A stretch of DNA of 64,000 nt, from positions 140,379,246 through 140,443,245 of the forward strand of contig NC_134364.1 in NCBI RefSeq assembly GCF_048569485.1. Direction: 5' to 3'. Source of the DNA: Anomaloglossus baeobatrachus. Its lineage: Eukaryota > Chordata > Amphibia > Anura > Aromobatidae. Under the pieces are notes generated by a model. It was given only the letters and a program-made list of their open reading frames with translations. It did no database searches and was not told the origin of the DNA. Of the stretch, positions 23,350 to 34,457 are shown piece by piece; position 1 is the stretch's first letter; the number at the start of each line of letters is the position of its first letter. Both the position numbers and the translations under genes were made by a program.

Positions 23350-23413
<64 letters not shown>

Positions 23414-23442
23414 TATAGATATATATATATATATATATATAT
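23338..23442. repeat. TA microsatellite
   Basis: About 100 bp of almost pure TA dinucleotides inside the host minisatellite, directly before the solo LTR at 23443. Further TA runs lie at 24110-24125 and 24285-24335. Confidence 0.95.
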
Positions 23443-24110
23443 CGTATCAACCGGCTGTTTTACAAAGGGCCGGTATGTTTTGCAGAAGCGTGGGTGCTCT
23501 GCAATGTGAAGTTGGCTGGGACCTGTGGTTCCACAGGATTGCATTACATGCAGAGCCATGGAAGGGTGTGTGATGCTGATTACACACTCCTTACCACCTG
23601 TGGGTGCGGCTCCAAAGGTGTAAGCAATCCTGTCCTGGAGGAGAGTGTCTAGGGCAGTCTAGGGAGAGACCGGCTCTAGACTTCAGTGTGTGTGCTGGAG
23701 ACGGTGAGAGCAGAAGCAGGGTGTTTTTGCTCTGCTCAGGAGACCTTCTCCTGAAGGAAGGGGCTTTTAGGTCCATGTGTAAAGCCTGGCTGGAGCCAGG
23801 GGGAACTTGGTAAGGACACTAGCCACCTTCAGAGGAAGGTAACCCGGATTGGACTTTAAGGATAAAGCCAAGTACTGACAAGGGTCAGTGACACGTGTGA
23901 TGAAGTCCAAGAGTGTGTGGACTTTACGTTATGTGTTGGACTTTGAGGATAAAGCCAAGACATGGCATCTTTCTGTTATGGGACCTAGCATGGTTTATTT
24001 GAGCTGTTAATAAACCATATGGTCTGTTTAAGAGACAAATTGTTCCGGTGTGCGTTAATCCCGATACCTGGCGTGTGGCCCCCATACACTCAGGGCCCCA
24101 CATCGTTACA
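23443..24110 (+). mobile_element. Probable solo LTR in the TA tract
   Basis: Complex sequence bounded by TA repeat on both sides and ending CACATCGTTACA. It holds an AATAAA signal (TTAATAAACC near 24008) about 100 bp before the end and an R/U5-like tail, as gypsy-type LTRs do. The left end reads CGTATCAACC rather than TG, so that boundary is approximate, and a target duplication cannot be told from the TA repeat. No internal region; fossil. Confidence 0.55.
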
Positions 24111-24285
24111 ATATATATATATATAAAATCCAGAACCTCAGTACAAGGAATGTACAATCTACAGATATAATCTAGAACATCAGTACAAGGGATATAGAAT
24201 CCAGATATATAATACAGAACCTCAGCAGTACAAGGATATACAATCTAGAGATATAATCCAGAACCTCAACACATGGGACATTAGA

Positions 24286-24335
<50 letters not shown>

Positions 24336-24652
24336 TCCAGAGCCTCAGTACAAGGAATGTACAATCTACAGATATAATCTAGAAATATATATTCCAGAGC
24401 CTCAGTACAAGGAATATACAATCTATAAATCTAATCCAGAGCCTCAGTACAATGAATGTACAATCCTGAGATACAATCCAGAACCTGTAATATATATATA
24501 CATATTATATAATTCAGAACCTCAGTAAATATAATAATTATAATATTTATTCATTTATATAGCGCTGTTAATTCCACAGCGCTTTACATACAATGGCAAA
24601 AGGAATATAAAATCTAGAGATATAATCCAGAACCTCAGTACAAGGAATATTC
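24111..24652. repeat. About 40-bp host minisatellite, second segment
   Basis: Same CCAGAACCTCAGTACAAGGA units as at 20285, mixed with TA tracts. A 70-bp fragment at 24529-24598 with ATAGCGCTGTTAATTCCACA and GCGCTTTACATACAATGG resembles the tail of the L2-like LINE at 8718. Confidence 0.85.
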
Positions 24653-24737
24653 ATAGTTACATAGTTACTAAGGTTGAAAAAAGACCTAGGTCATTCTAGT
24701 TCAACCTTCCTCCACCAGTTCTACATTTGGTCACTAA

Positions 24738-25308
24738 AGGGCCATTTACACGCTGCAACATCGCTAACGATATATCGTCGGGGTCACGGTGTTTGTGACG
24801 CACATCCGGCGTCGTTAGCGACATCGCAGCGTGTGATAGGCTGGAGCGACGCTCAATGATCGCAAAAGAGGCAAAAATTGTTTGTCTGAGAGAGGTCGTT
24901 TTTTTAAGAAATATCGTTGTCTGGTCAGTATCAATGTTGTTCGTCGTTCCTGCGGCAGCAGACATCGCTATGTGTGACACCGCAGGAACGACGAACCTCA
25001 CCTTACCTGCGTCCACCGGCAATGAGGAAGGAAGGAGGTGGGTGGCATGTTCCCAGGCTGCTCATCTCCGCCCCTCCTCTGCTATTGGACGGCTGCCGTG
25101 TGACGTCGCTGTGACGCCGCACGAAGAACCGCCCCCTTAGGAGGTGGATCGCCGGCAATAGTGACGTCGCAGGGAAGGTAAGTCCGTGTGACGGGTGTTA
25201 GCGATGTTGTGTGCCACAGGCAGCGATTTGCCCGTGACGCACAACCGACGGGGGCGGGTACGCTCGCTAGCGATATCGGTACCGATATTGCAGCGTGTAA
25301 ACTACCCT
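24738..25308. mobile_element. Harbinger-type MITE (copy A)
   Basis: Inverted termini AGGGCCATTTACACGCTGCA and TGCAGCGTGTAAACTACCCT with the 3-bp duplication TAA on each side (24735-24737 and 25309-25311), consistent with PIF/Harbinger. Internal CGCACATCCGGC block and GC-rich centre are shared with copies at 45455 and 58311. 571 bp, no coding capacity. It splits the LINE 3' region. Confidence 0.75.
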
Positions 25309-26227
25309 TAAGTAATTTATAACCAACAATGTTGTGTACTGAGGAAATCCTCCGCCCTGATATAAAGCTGTTATAGTATCTGCCATTACTACCTCTTGTG
25401 GTAGGGCATTCCACAGTCTGACTGCTCTAACTGTAAAGAACCCTTTCCTATTTAGGTGTCGGAATCGCTTTTCTTCCACTCGCAGTGAGTGCCCCCTGGT
25501 CCTTAGTATTGTCTTTGGAAGAAATAAGTCATGTGCCAGTCCTTTATATTGACCACACATGCAGTGGCGTAACTAGAGTTTGATGGGCCCTGGTGCAAAA
25601 TTTGGACCGGGGTCCCCCCTCCACGTACACCAACACTTAGGGTACAGGATAATGACACTGACACTCGGGGTACAGGATAATGATGCTGACACTTGGCTCT
25701 TACCCTCAGCACCCAGGTTTCCCATGATCTGAAATCCCTCTATCAGCACCCAGCTTTCCCATGTTCTGATATCCATCTTGTCCTCGGCACCCAGCTTCCC
25801 CATGCTCTGCTATACATCTTTCCCTCAGCACCCAGCTTTCCCATATCAGAGCATGGGAAAGCTGGGTGCTGAGAGAAGATGTATAGCAGAGCATGGGAAA
25901 GCTGGGTGCTGAGGGAAAGAGCCTTTTTCCCTCAGAACAAAACATTCCTATCCCATGCTTGTATCTTTGTCCCCCCTTGTATATAGTTCTCCAAATACTA
26001 TAATGCCCCCCACATAGCCTTCCATATAGTATAAAGGGTCCCACATAACCCTTCATATATTAGAATGCACCTCCATAGTCCTCTATGTATTATAATTCAC
26101 CCATAGTTCTCCATATATTATACTGCACCACAGTCCTCCATGGTTTATAACGCACCCCCATAGTCCTCCATGTATAAAGTAGCCTCCATAGTCCTCCATA
26201 TATTATAATGTAGCCCTCATAGTCCTA

Positions 26228-27789
26228 CAGTCATGGACAAAAGTTTTGAGAATGACACCACAATGCTACTTTCACATGATCTGTTGCCCTCTGGTTTTTA
26301 ATTGTGTTTGTCTGATGTTTACATCACATACAGAAATATAATTGCAATCATATTATGAGACCAGAAGGTTCTATTGACAGTTAGAATGAGTTACTGCAGC
26401 AAGTCAATATTGCAGTGTTGCCCCTTCTTCTTCAGGACCTCTGCAATTCTCCCTGGCAGCTCTCAATCATCTTCTGGAGCAAATCCTGACTGATAGCTGT
26501 CTTTTCTTGCATAAGCAATGCTTGCATTTTGCCAGAATTTGTTGGTTTTTGTTTGTCCACCCGTCTCTTGATGATTGCCCACAAGTTCTCAATGGGATTA
26601 AGGTCTGGGGAGTTTCCAGGCCATGGACCCAAAATCTCTATGTTTTGTTCCATGAGCCATTTAGTGATCACCTTTGCTTTATGGCAAGGTGCTCCATCAT
26701 GCTGGAAAAGGCATTGTTGGGCGCCAAACTGCTCTTGGACAGTTGGGAGAAGTTGCTCTTGGAGGACATTCTGGTACATTCTTTATTCATGGCTGTGTTT
26801 TTAGGCAAGACTGTGAGTGGTGCGATTCCCTTGGCTGAGAAGCAACCCCACACATGAATGGTTTCCGGATGCTTAACAGTTGGCATGAGACAAGACTGGT
26901 GGTATCGCTCACCTCTTCTTCTCCTAATAAGCTGTTTTCCAGATGTCCCAAACAATCGAAAAGGGGATTCATCTGAGAAAATGACTTTACCAGAGTCCTC
27001 AGCAGTCCACTCCCTGTACCTTCTGCAGAATATCAGTCGGTCCCTGATGTTTTTTCTGGAGAGAAGTGGCTTCTTTGCTCCCTCCTTGAAACCAGGCCTT
27101 GCTCAAAGAGTCTCCGCCTCACAGTGCGTGCAGAAGCCCTCACACCAGCCTGCTGCCATTGCTGAGCTAGCTCGCCACTGCTGGTAGTCCCATCCAGCAG
27201 CTGAAACAGTTTTAAGATACGGTCCTGGCGTTTGCTGGTCCTTCTTGGGCACCCAGGAGCCTTTTTGGCAACAATGGAAGCTCTCTCCTTTAAGTTCTTG
27301 ATGATGCGATAGATTGTTGACTGAGGTGCAATCTTTGTAGCTGCGATACTCTTCCCTGTTAGGCCATTTTTGTGCAGAGCAATGATGACTGCACGTGTTT
27401 CTTTAGAGATAACCATGGTTAACTGAAGAGAAACAATGATACCAAGCACCAGCCTCCTTTTAAAGTGTCCAGTGGTGTCATTCTTACTTAATCATGACTG
27501 ATTGATCGCCAGCCCTGTCCTCATCAACACCCACACCTGTGTTAATGGAACAATCACTAAAACAATGTTAGCTGCTCCTTTTAAGGCAGGAATGCAATGA
27601 TGTAGAAATGTGTTTTGGGGGTTAAAGTTCATTTTCTTTGCCAATATTGACTTTGCAAGTAATTGCTGTTAAGCTGATCACTCTTTATGACATTCTGGAG
27701 TATATGCAAATTGCCATTAGAAAAACTGAAGCAGTAGACTTTGTAAAAATTAATATTTGTAGCATTCTCAAAACTTTTGGCCATGACTG
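26228..27789 (-). mobile_element. Tc1-like transposon, 1.56 kb, with TA duplication
   Basis: Termini CAGTCATGGACAAAAGTTTT and AAAACTTTTGGCCATGACTG, flanked by TA at 26226-26227 and 27790-27791. A different Tc1 family from the copy at 21669. It lies inside the hAT element, so it is the younger of the two. Confidence 0.93.
26391..27416 (-). pseudogene. Tc1-like transposase, decayed
   Basis: Opens MVISKETRAVIIALHKNGL at 27416 and has the usual length of about 340 codons. In order: HTH region with GKSIAATKIAPQSTIYRIIK; second HTH with LAQQWQQAGVRASARTVRR; first catalytic D in FSDESPFRLFG near 26960; HVWGCFSAKGIAPL; second D in FQHDGAPCHKAKVITKWL; and the last acidic residue in GNSPDLNPIENLWAIIKRR. 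The reading frame shifts at least three times (between the second HTH and FSDES, near 26770, and near 26440), so it cannot make transposase. Catalytic residues are preserved, suggesting decay after a burst rather than long selection. Confidence 0.92.
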
Positions 27790-28079
27790 TATATGTATTA
27801 CAATGCAGCCCCATAAACCTTCATATTGTATTATGCAGCCCCATACTCCTCCATGTATAATGCACCCATATAGTCCATGTATAAGATGTCTCCGTCATGT
27901 TTATTATGCAGCCCCATAGACCTCCATGTATAATGCAGCCCCATAGACCTCCATGTATCATGCAGCCACATAGACCTCCATGTTTCATGCAGCCAGCCCC
28001 CCCAGGGTCTCTATGTGTCCGGCAGCCAGCCCCCTCCACGGCCTCCATGTGTCATGCAGCCAGTCCCCCCCTTGCCCAG

Positions 28080-28655
28080 GGCCTCCATGGGGCCTGGCTG
28101 CAGGACACATGGAGTTCTTGGGGGGGAACCTGGCTGCAGGACACATGGAGGCACTGGGGGGGGGCTGGCTGCAGGACACATGAAGTCCTTGGGCTGCAGG
28201 CTCCCCCAAAGGACTCCATGTGTCCTGCAGCCAGCCCCCACCAGGGCCTCCATTTGTCCTGCAGCCACCACCCCCCCAGGGCCTCCATGTGTTCTACAGC
28301 CAGGGCCCCCCAAGGACTCCATGTGTCCTGCTGCCAGGCCCCCCTTTAGGCCTCCATGTGTCCTGCTGCCAGGCCCCCCCCAAGGACTCCATGTGTCCTG
28401 CAGACAGCCCCCCCCAGGGCCTCCATGTATCCTGCAGCCAGGCCCCCCCAAGGACTCCATGTGTCTTGCAGCCAGCCCCCTCCAAGGACTCCATGTGTCC
28501 TGCAGCCAAGCCCCCTCCAAGGACTCTATGTGTCCTGCAGCCAGGGCCCCCCAAGGACTCCATGTGTCCTGCAGCCAGGCCCCCCCCAGGGCCTCCATGT
28601 ATCCTGCAGCCAGGGCCCCCCCAAGGACTCCATGTGTCCTGCAGCCAGCCTCCCT
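28080..28655. repeat. About 33-36-bp minisatellite in the hAT element
   Basis: About 16 imperfect units of CCAAGGACTCCATGTGTCCT followed by GCAGCCAGGCCCCCC. The left part (28080-28200) has units in the opposite orientation (GGCTGCAGGACACATGGAG), making a large imperfect palindrome. Proline/glycine-rich frames on both strands are artefacts. Confidence 0.88.
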
Positions 28656-28837
28656 GTGTACTCACTGATTTATAAAAAAAAATAAAAAAAACAAGTACTC
28701 CCCTCTCTTCTCCTTCCACCGCAGTTCTGTCCTCGCCTCTACTTGTTTCACCGCTGCCCGTCCTCACTTCTGTCCTCGTTCCCCAGTGGCTCCGGTTGGC
28801 GTCCTCTTGCGCTCTATGCAATATCAAAGCAGTGTGC

Positions 28838-29000
28838 GGTGACGGGAGCGCGGTGAGTGACAGGAGTGCGGTGACGGGAGTGTGGTGAGTGATGGGAGCG
28901 TGGTGACGGGAGCGAAGTGAGTGACGGGAGCTCGGTGAGTGACGGCAGCACGGTGATGGGAGCGTGGTAACGGGAGCGCAGTGAGTGATGGGAGCTCGGT
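28838..29000. repeat. GTGACGGGAGCGCGGTGA tandem repeat
   Basis: Six or so short units alternating GTGACGGGAGCG and GTGAGTGATGGGAG. GC-rich, inside the hAT element, no gene signal. Confidence 0.8.
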
Positions 29001-29299
29001 GACGCCACTGCTGACACCAGGCAGGGGGGCCCGGTGTCAGCGGCGGCGACCGGGTCATATAGCAGCCGCCGTGCTGTGTGGTCTGCGGCAGAACAGCGCA
29101 GCTACTCTCACAGAAAGGAGCTGGCTGCTGATCTGCCGGGCGGCCGCGGGCCCCTAACCTCCCGGGCCCGTTCGCAATCGCGACCGCTGCGACCGTTAGT
29201 GTTAGTTACACCCCTGCACACATGTATTTATACATATAAATGAGATCTCCTCTGAGACGTCTTTTTTCTAAGCTAAACAGATCTAATTTTTTCAACCTC

Positions 29300-29636
29300 T
29301 CATCATACGGGCGGCCTCCATCCCTCTCATCATACGGGCGGCCTCCATCCCTCTCATCATACGGGCGGCCTCCATCCCTCTCATCATACGGGCAGCCTCC
29401 ATCCCTCTCATCATACGGGCGGCCTCCATCCCTCTCATCATACGGGCGGCCTCCATCCCTCTCATCATACTGGCGGCCTCCATCCCTCTCATCATACGGG
29501 CGCCCTCCAACCCTCTCATCATACGGGCGCCCTCCAACCCTCTCATCATACGGGCGGCCTCCATTCCTCTCATCATACAGACGCCCTCCAACCCTCTCAT
29601 CATACGGACGCCCTCCAACCCTCTCATCATACGGGC
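29300..29636. repeat. 27-bp coding-derived minisatellite, left part
   Basis: About 12 units of CTCATCATACGGGCGGCCTC + CATCCCT. Read on the minus strand each unit encodes RNGGRPYDE-type residues, and its first copy overlaps the PYDERL of the LINE, so the array grew from LINE coding sequence. It is split from 32955-34457 by an LTR element. Confidence 0.92.
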
Positions 29637-30323
29637 TGTGAAGATGTAATTTACCCTCTCACTGTATATGCTGTGATACTATGTCATGATATGTATATTT
29701 CTCTGGTTGTATTAGTTGTAATTCATGTATTTTCTTGGGGGAGCTACTGGTCTCAATGTGTCTCTCTCATACAATTGTAGCCTTGGCATCTAATGTGATT
29801 ATGTAAATAGCCTGTCCTCTTCTTTCCAGAGTTGTGTATCTAATCTGTAATTGCATTGGCCAGTGAAGGAATAGTCATTGTTCTGCACAGCAGGGGATCC
29901 CTTCATCTACTGTGGCTGGCAGACATATTGGAGCCCTGTGATGGACCAAACCATTGATGATAGGATGTGTGACCCCCACCCCCTGAACAAACATGGTGGG
30001 CTGGTCAAGGAGCACAGACAATGCATTTCCCTTTTTGTAACTTCAGAGTGAGCTGAAACTAAAGAGAGGAAGGCGCTCCAGCCTGGGTGGCTGTGGACAC
30101 GGACGGAGCTAGGCCAGTGTGGCGGCCCGTGGGATTGTGTGGAACTCTTTGCACTACTGTAAGGACGATTGCTTTGTTATCCGGTCCGAGGATTGTCGGG
30201 AAGGGCCCCCGAATCTGTTTTACGTGGACTTATCGTGTGCTGTTCCAGTGTTCTTGTGAATAAACCTGTTGGATCGTTCCTCGGCCTCGTCCATCCTTTG
30301 CTCTCTTGTACACCCCCGTCACA
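29637..30323 (+). repeat. 5' LTR of the gag-protease element
   Basis: 687 bp, TGTGAAGATG...CCCGTCACA. Contains an AATAAA signal (GTGAATAAACCTG near 30258) shortly before the end, as expected for the R/U5 region. Matches the 3' LTR at about 99.3 percent. Confidence 0.95.
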
Positions 30324-30358
30324 AACTGGTTGGCAGCGCTGGGATCAGAGCAGAAGGA

Positions 30359-32176
30359 ATGGAGGACAATGGCTCAACATCAGGAACCAGCACTGCAGAG
30401 TACAAGACCTGGACTTTGGGGAGCCTGCAATCAAAGGCCCGTGAAGTAGGAGTTCGTTTCAAAGGACTCTCCAAGGAGCAGCTGATTGAGGCGCTAGATG
30501 GAGTCTGTTCGCAAAATGACGTGGAGGAAGGATCCTCACAGCAAACGGAAGAAAGACGGCAGCCGGAGGTGAATACCCAAAAAAGCCAATGGGTTGTGTG
30601 GTACAAGGAGGAGATGGCACTGCTTGGAGATGAGGCCACCATAGAAGATAAGAGGGAGGCCATGCGTGGAGCTAAAGAGAAGGAGCGCAGGATGGAGGAG
30701 ATGGCACTGCTGGATAAGGAGCTCGCTGTGGAAGCCGCGAGAGGTTCCAGACAGACTGTAACCCCAGCACCCATCATGAGGGAACTTCCCAGGGTGTCCC
30801 GCAAAGACTTTAAGCCGTTTAATGAGGCTGCAGGCGACATTGAGGGCTTCTTCCAGGACTTTGAGCATCAGTGTCGATTAATGGAAGTCCCGGACAGGGA
30901 GCGTGTCCGGCATCTGGTTGGGCTCCTAGAGGGGGGAGCTGCTGAAGCTTATAGAGCTATGGACCCTCGGTGGAACTGTGAGTATGCGGATATTAAACAG
31001 ACTATTCTAGAACATTATGCTGTGACCCCAGACACTTACAGGACTCAGTTCCGTGCTTTAGCCTGTGATGGGGAAGTGTCTTTTAAGATATATGCTCATA
31101 GACTCAAACAAATATGTAATCGCTGGCTGGAGGCAGAGGAGGCCTTATCTTGGGAGACCTTCCTGCAGGTCATCCTAAAAGAACAATTCTTTGCCCAGTG
31201 CCCCGCTGAGATCCGGGAATGGGTGCGTGAGAGAAAACCAGCGACAGTGGAGGAAGCTGCTGCTCTCGCTGATGAGGCTCTCACCATCAAGCCTCAGTGG
31301 AGGGTTCTGTTGGAGGATGGAGAGACGCCTAACAGCTCCACAACACCGGATGCCCCCAGTTATTCTGTCCCCATTGTTCCCCGTTCCTCTAAGCCACCAC
31401 ATGTTGATACCCGTGTTAATGTGCCTCCAGTTGCTTCTACTGCACTTTCTGGAATACGCCGGGGAGAGGAAGTAACAGAGCGCAGGTGTTATGTTTGTAG
31501 GCATCCCGGGCATTTGCAGGCCTCATGCCCAGCCAGGCCATGGAGGAATCATCCTCAAACCCCTACAGCACCTTCAGGTGGGAGCCGGCCTCCAAGTTCC
31601 CCTACCCCTTACCCAAGAGGACGCCTTGGATGGAGGGAGACCCAGCTCAGATGCTATCAATGTGGACAGCCAGGGCATCGGCAAGTCTCCTGCCCAGCTG
31701 TTCAAATGAGGACTGATCCTGCACCCAATCGGATTGTTAATTATTTACAGCCCAGTGCCATGGAGGAAGATGTGGCACCGTTATGTGAGGACTGGCCTAG
31801 TGACTCAGCCCCCCATGTTGCACCACCAGGAGTTTACGGGGTGCGACCCGCAGTTATGACGACTTCTGCTCATCGAGGTAAGCACTTGCAGGAGGTTGTG
31901 CTGGATGGACAGAGACTTGTTGGATTTTGTGACTCGGGTGCTTTCCTCACACTGGCTGATCCCCGAGTGGTTCGGCCTGAGGCAATCCATAGAGGACCTG
32001 GGATTGTTATTGAACTGGCTGGTGGACAATGGAGGACTATTCCCACAGCCACTGTGGATCTGAACTTTGGTTTTGGGGTCAGGCGATGTGTGGTTGGGGT
32101 GATGGGTGGTCTGCCTGCAGCTGTTCTCCTGGGCAATGATGTGGGAGAGCTACGATGCCAATTCGTGGCTGCATGA
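30359..32176 (+). CDS. Gag-protease polyprotein of LTR retrotransposon
   Basis: A 605-residue open frame from the ATG at 30359; upstream in-frame sequence lies partly in the LTR, so this start fits better. Domains in order: SAP-like helix-turn region, about 18-50 (LQSKAREVGVRFKGLSKEQL); charged coiled-coil-like stretch, about 80-130; Gag capsid-type region related to SCAN, about 146-308, ending CPAEIREWVRERKPATVEEA; two CCHC zinc knuckles at about 377-390 (CYVCRHPGHLQASC) and 432-445 (CYQCGQPGHRQVSC); retropepsin-like aspartic protease with CDSGAFLTLAD at about 524-534 and LLGND near 590. Gag would package element RNA in the cytoplasm and the protease would process it. SCAN domains of tetrapod zinc-finger proteins are known to derive from Gmr1-like Gypsy Gag; placement here is by pattern recognition. 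No pol follows. Confidence 0.93.
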   Translation: MEDNGSTSGTSTAEYKTWTLGSLQSKAREVGVRFKGLSKEQLIEALDGVCSQNDVEEGSSQQTEERRQPEVNTQKSQWVVWYKEEMALLGDEATIEDKREAMRGAKEKERRMEEMALLDKELAVEAARGSRQTVTPAPIMRELPRVSRKDFKPFNEAAGDIEGFFQDFEHQCRLMEVPDRERVRHLVGLLEGGAAEAYRAMDPRWNCEYADIKQTILEHYAVTPDTYRTQFRALACDGEVSFKIYAHRLKQICNRWLEAEEALSWETFLQVILKEQFFAQCPAEIREWVRERKPATVEEAAALADEALTIKPQWRVLLEDGETPNSSTTPDAPSYSVPIVPRSSKPPHVDTRVNVPPVASTALSGIRRGEEVTERRCYVCRHPGHLQASCPARPWRNHPQTPTAPSGGSRPPSSPTPYPRGRLGWRETQLRCYQCGQPGHRQVSCPAVQMRTDPAPNRIVNYLQPSAMEEDVAPLCEDWPSDSAPHVAPPGVYGVRPAVMTTSAHRGKHLQEVVLDGQRLVGFCDSGAFLTLADPRVVRPEAIHRGPGIVIELAGGQWRTIPTATVDLNFGFGVRRCVVGVMGGLPAAVLLGNDVGELRCQFVAA

Positions 32177-32267
32177 AGCCACATGTAAGTAACGCTCTGC
32201 CTGTGTGTACTTAACCAGTGACCTGTAGAGGTCCCTAGTACGTACACAAGTTGGGAGGGGGAGGGAT

Positions 32268-32954
32268 TGTGAAGATGTAATTTACCCTCTCACTGTATAT
32301 GCTGTGATACTATGTCATGATATGTATATTTCTCTGGTTGTATTAGTTGTAATTCATGTATTTTCTTGGGGGAGCTACTGGTCTCAATGTGTCTCTCTCA
32401 TACAATTGTAGTCTTGGCATCTAATGTGATTATGTAAAAAGCCTGTCCTCTTCTTTCCAGAGTTGTGTATCTAATCTGTAATTGCATTGGCCAGTGAAGG
32501 AATAGTCATTGTTCTGCACAGCAGGGGATCCCTTCATCTACTGTGGCTGGCAGACATATTGGAGCCCTGTGATGGACCAAACCATTGATGATAGGATGTG
32601 TGACCCCCACCCCCTGAACAAACATGGTGGGCTGGTCAAGGAGCACAGACAATGCATTTCCCTTTTTGTAACTTCAGAGTGAGCTGAAACTAAAGAGAGG
32701 AAGGAGCTCCAGCCTGGGTGGCTGTGGACACGGACGGAGCTAGGCCTGTGTGGCGGCCCGTGGGATTGTGTGGAACTCTTTGGACTACTGTAAGGACGAT
32801 TGCTTTGTTATCCGGTCCGAGGATTGTCGGGAAGGGCCCCCGAATCTGTTTTACGTGGACTTATCGTGTGCTGTTCCAGTGTTCTTGTGAATAAACCTGT
32901 TGGATCGTTCCTCGGCCTCGTCCATCCTTTGCTCTCTTGTACACCCCCGTCACA
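32268..32954 (+). repeat. 3' LTR of the gag-protease element
   Basis: 687 bp copy of the 5' LTR, preceded by the polypurine tract at about 32250-32266. Confidence 0.95.
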
Positions 32955-34457
32955 CGGGCGCCCTCCATTCCTCTCATCATATGGGCGGCCTCCATTCCTC
33001 TCATCATACGGGCGCCCTCCAACCCTCTCATCATACGGGCGCCCTCCAACCCTCTCATCATACGGGCGGCCTCCATTCCTCTCATCATACAGACGCCCTC
33101 CAACCCTCTCATCATACGGGCGCCCTCCATTCCTCTCATCATATGGGCGGCCTCCATTCCTCTCATCATACGGACGCCCCCCAACCCTCTCATCATACGG
33201 GCGCCCTCCATCCCTCTCATCATACGGGCGCCCTCCAACCCTCTCATCATACGGGCGGCCTCCATTCCTCTCATCATACAGACGCCCTCCAACCCTCTCA
33301 TCATACGGGCGCCCTCCATTCCTCTCATCATACGGGCGCCCTCCATTCCTCTCATCATACGGGCGGCCTCCATTCCTCTCATCATACGGGCGCCCTCCAT
33401 TCCTCTCATCATACGGGCGGCCTCCATCCCTCTCATCATACGGGCGGCCTCCATCCCTCTCATCATACGGGCGGCCTCCATTCCTCTCATCATACGGGCG
33501 GCCTCCATTCCTCTCATCATACGGGCGGCCTCCATTCCTCTCATCATACGGGCGGCCTCCATTCCTCTCATCATACGGGCGGCCTCCATTCCTCTCATCA
33601 TATGGGCGGCCTCCATTCCTCTCATCATACGGGCGGCCTCCATTCCTCTCATCATACGGGCGCCCACCATTTCTCTCATCATTCGGGCGCCCACCATTTC
33701 TCTCATCATACGGGCGGCCTCCATTCCTCTCATCATACGGGCGCCCTCCATTCCTCTCATCATACGGGCGGCCTCCATTCCTCTCATCATACGGGCGCCC
33801 TCCATTCCTTTCATCATACGGGCGCCCTCCATTCCTCTCATCATACGGGCGCCCACCATTTCTCTCATCATACGGGCGCCCTCCATTCCTCTCATCATAC
33901 GGGCGCCCACCATTTCTCTCATCATACGGGCGGCCTCCATTCCTCTCATCATACGGACGCCCTCCAACCCTCTCATCATACGGGCGGCCTCCATTCCTCT
34001 CATCATACGGACGCCCTCCATTCCTCTCATCATACGGGCGCCCTCCATTCCTCTCATCATACGGGCGACCTCCATTTCTCTCATCATACGGGCGCCCTCC
34101 ATTCCTCTCATTATACGGGCGCCCACCATTTCTCTCATCATACGGGCGGCCTCCATTCCTCTCATCATACGGACGCCCTCCAACCCTCTCATCATTCGGG
34201 CGGCCTCCATTCCTCTCATCATACGGGCGCCCTCCATTCCTCTCATCATACGGGCGCCCTCCATTCCTCTCATCATACGGGCGCCCACCATTTCTCTCAT
34301 CATACGGGCGGCCTCCATTCCTCTCATCATACGGGCGGCCTCCATTCCTCTCATCATACGGGTGCCCTCCATTCCTCTCATCATACGGGCGGCCTCCATT
34401 CCTCTCATCATACGGGCGGCCTCCATTCCTCTCATCATACGGGCGGCCTCCATTCCT
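32955..34457. repeat. 27-bp coding-derived minisatellite, right part
   Basis: About 55 units of the same 27-bp repeat as at 29300. Because 27 is divisible by three and the unit lacks stops in several frames, frames of over 500 codons run through on both strands (NGGRPYDER on the minus strand). Variants such as GCCCACCATTTCTCTC recur in a scattered order, showing unit-level exchange. The array ends where single-copy LINE sequence resumes (TTGTAGTAGTCCAATC). Confidence 0.95.

Larger units (their letters stand above)
25562..29216. mobile_element. Non-autonomous hAT element, CAGTGGCGTAAC family, 3.65 kb
   Basis: Termini CAGTGGCGTAACTAGAG and GTTAGTTACACCCCTG. The perfect 8-bp duplication CACACATG is at 25554-25561 and 29217-29224. 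It interrupts a CR1-like coding segment that continues in frame sense on the other side. It contains a complete Tc1 copy (26228-27789) and two minisatellites. No hAT transposase is visible. Confidence 0.93.
29637..32954 (+). mobile_element. Young gag-protease LTR retrotransposon (Gmr1-like Gypsy relative)
   Basis: Two 687-bp LTRs (29637-30323 and 32268-32954) differ at about five positions (about 99.3 percent identical), so insertion was recent. The 5-bp duplication CGGGC is at 29632-29636 and 32955-32959. Just inside the 5' LTR is a primer-binding-site-like TTGGCAGCGCTGGGAT; just before the 3' LTR is the polypurine tract GGGAGGGGGAGGGA. The internal region holds one Gag-protease frame and no reverse transcriptase or integrase, so it would depend on another element. 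It looks whole for a non-autonomous form. It sits in the 27-bp minisatellite. Confidence 0.95.

Noticed and set aside
26432-27449. Active Tc1 transposase source
   Set aside because: The catalytic residues are visible but the frame changes several times, so this copy cannot be autonomous.
28011-29058. Proline- and glycine-rich frames of 195-254 codons
   Set aside because: Derived from the 33-36-bp minisatellite in the hAT element, present on both strands.
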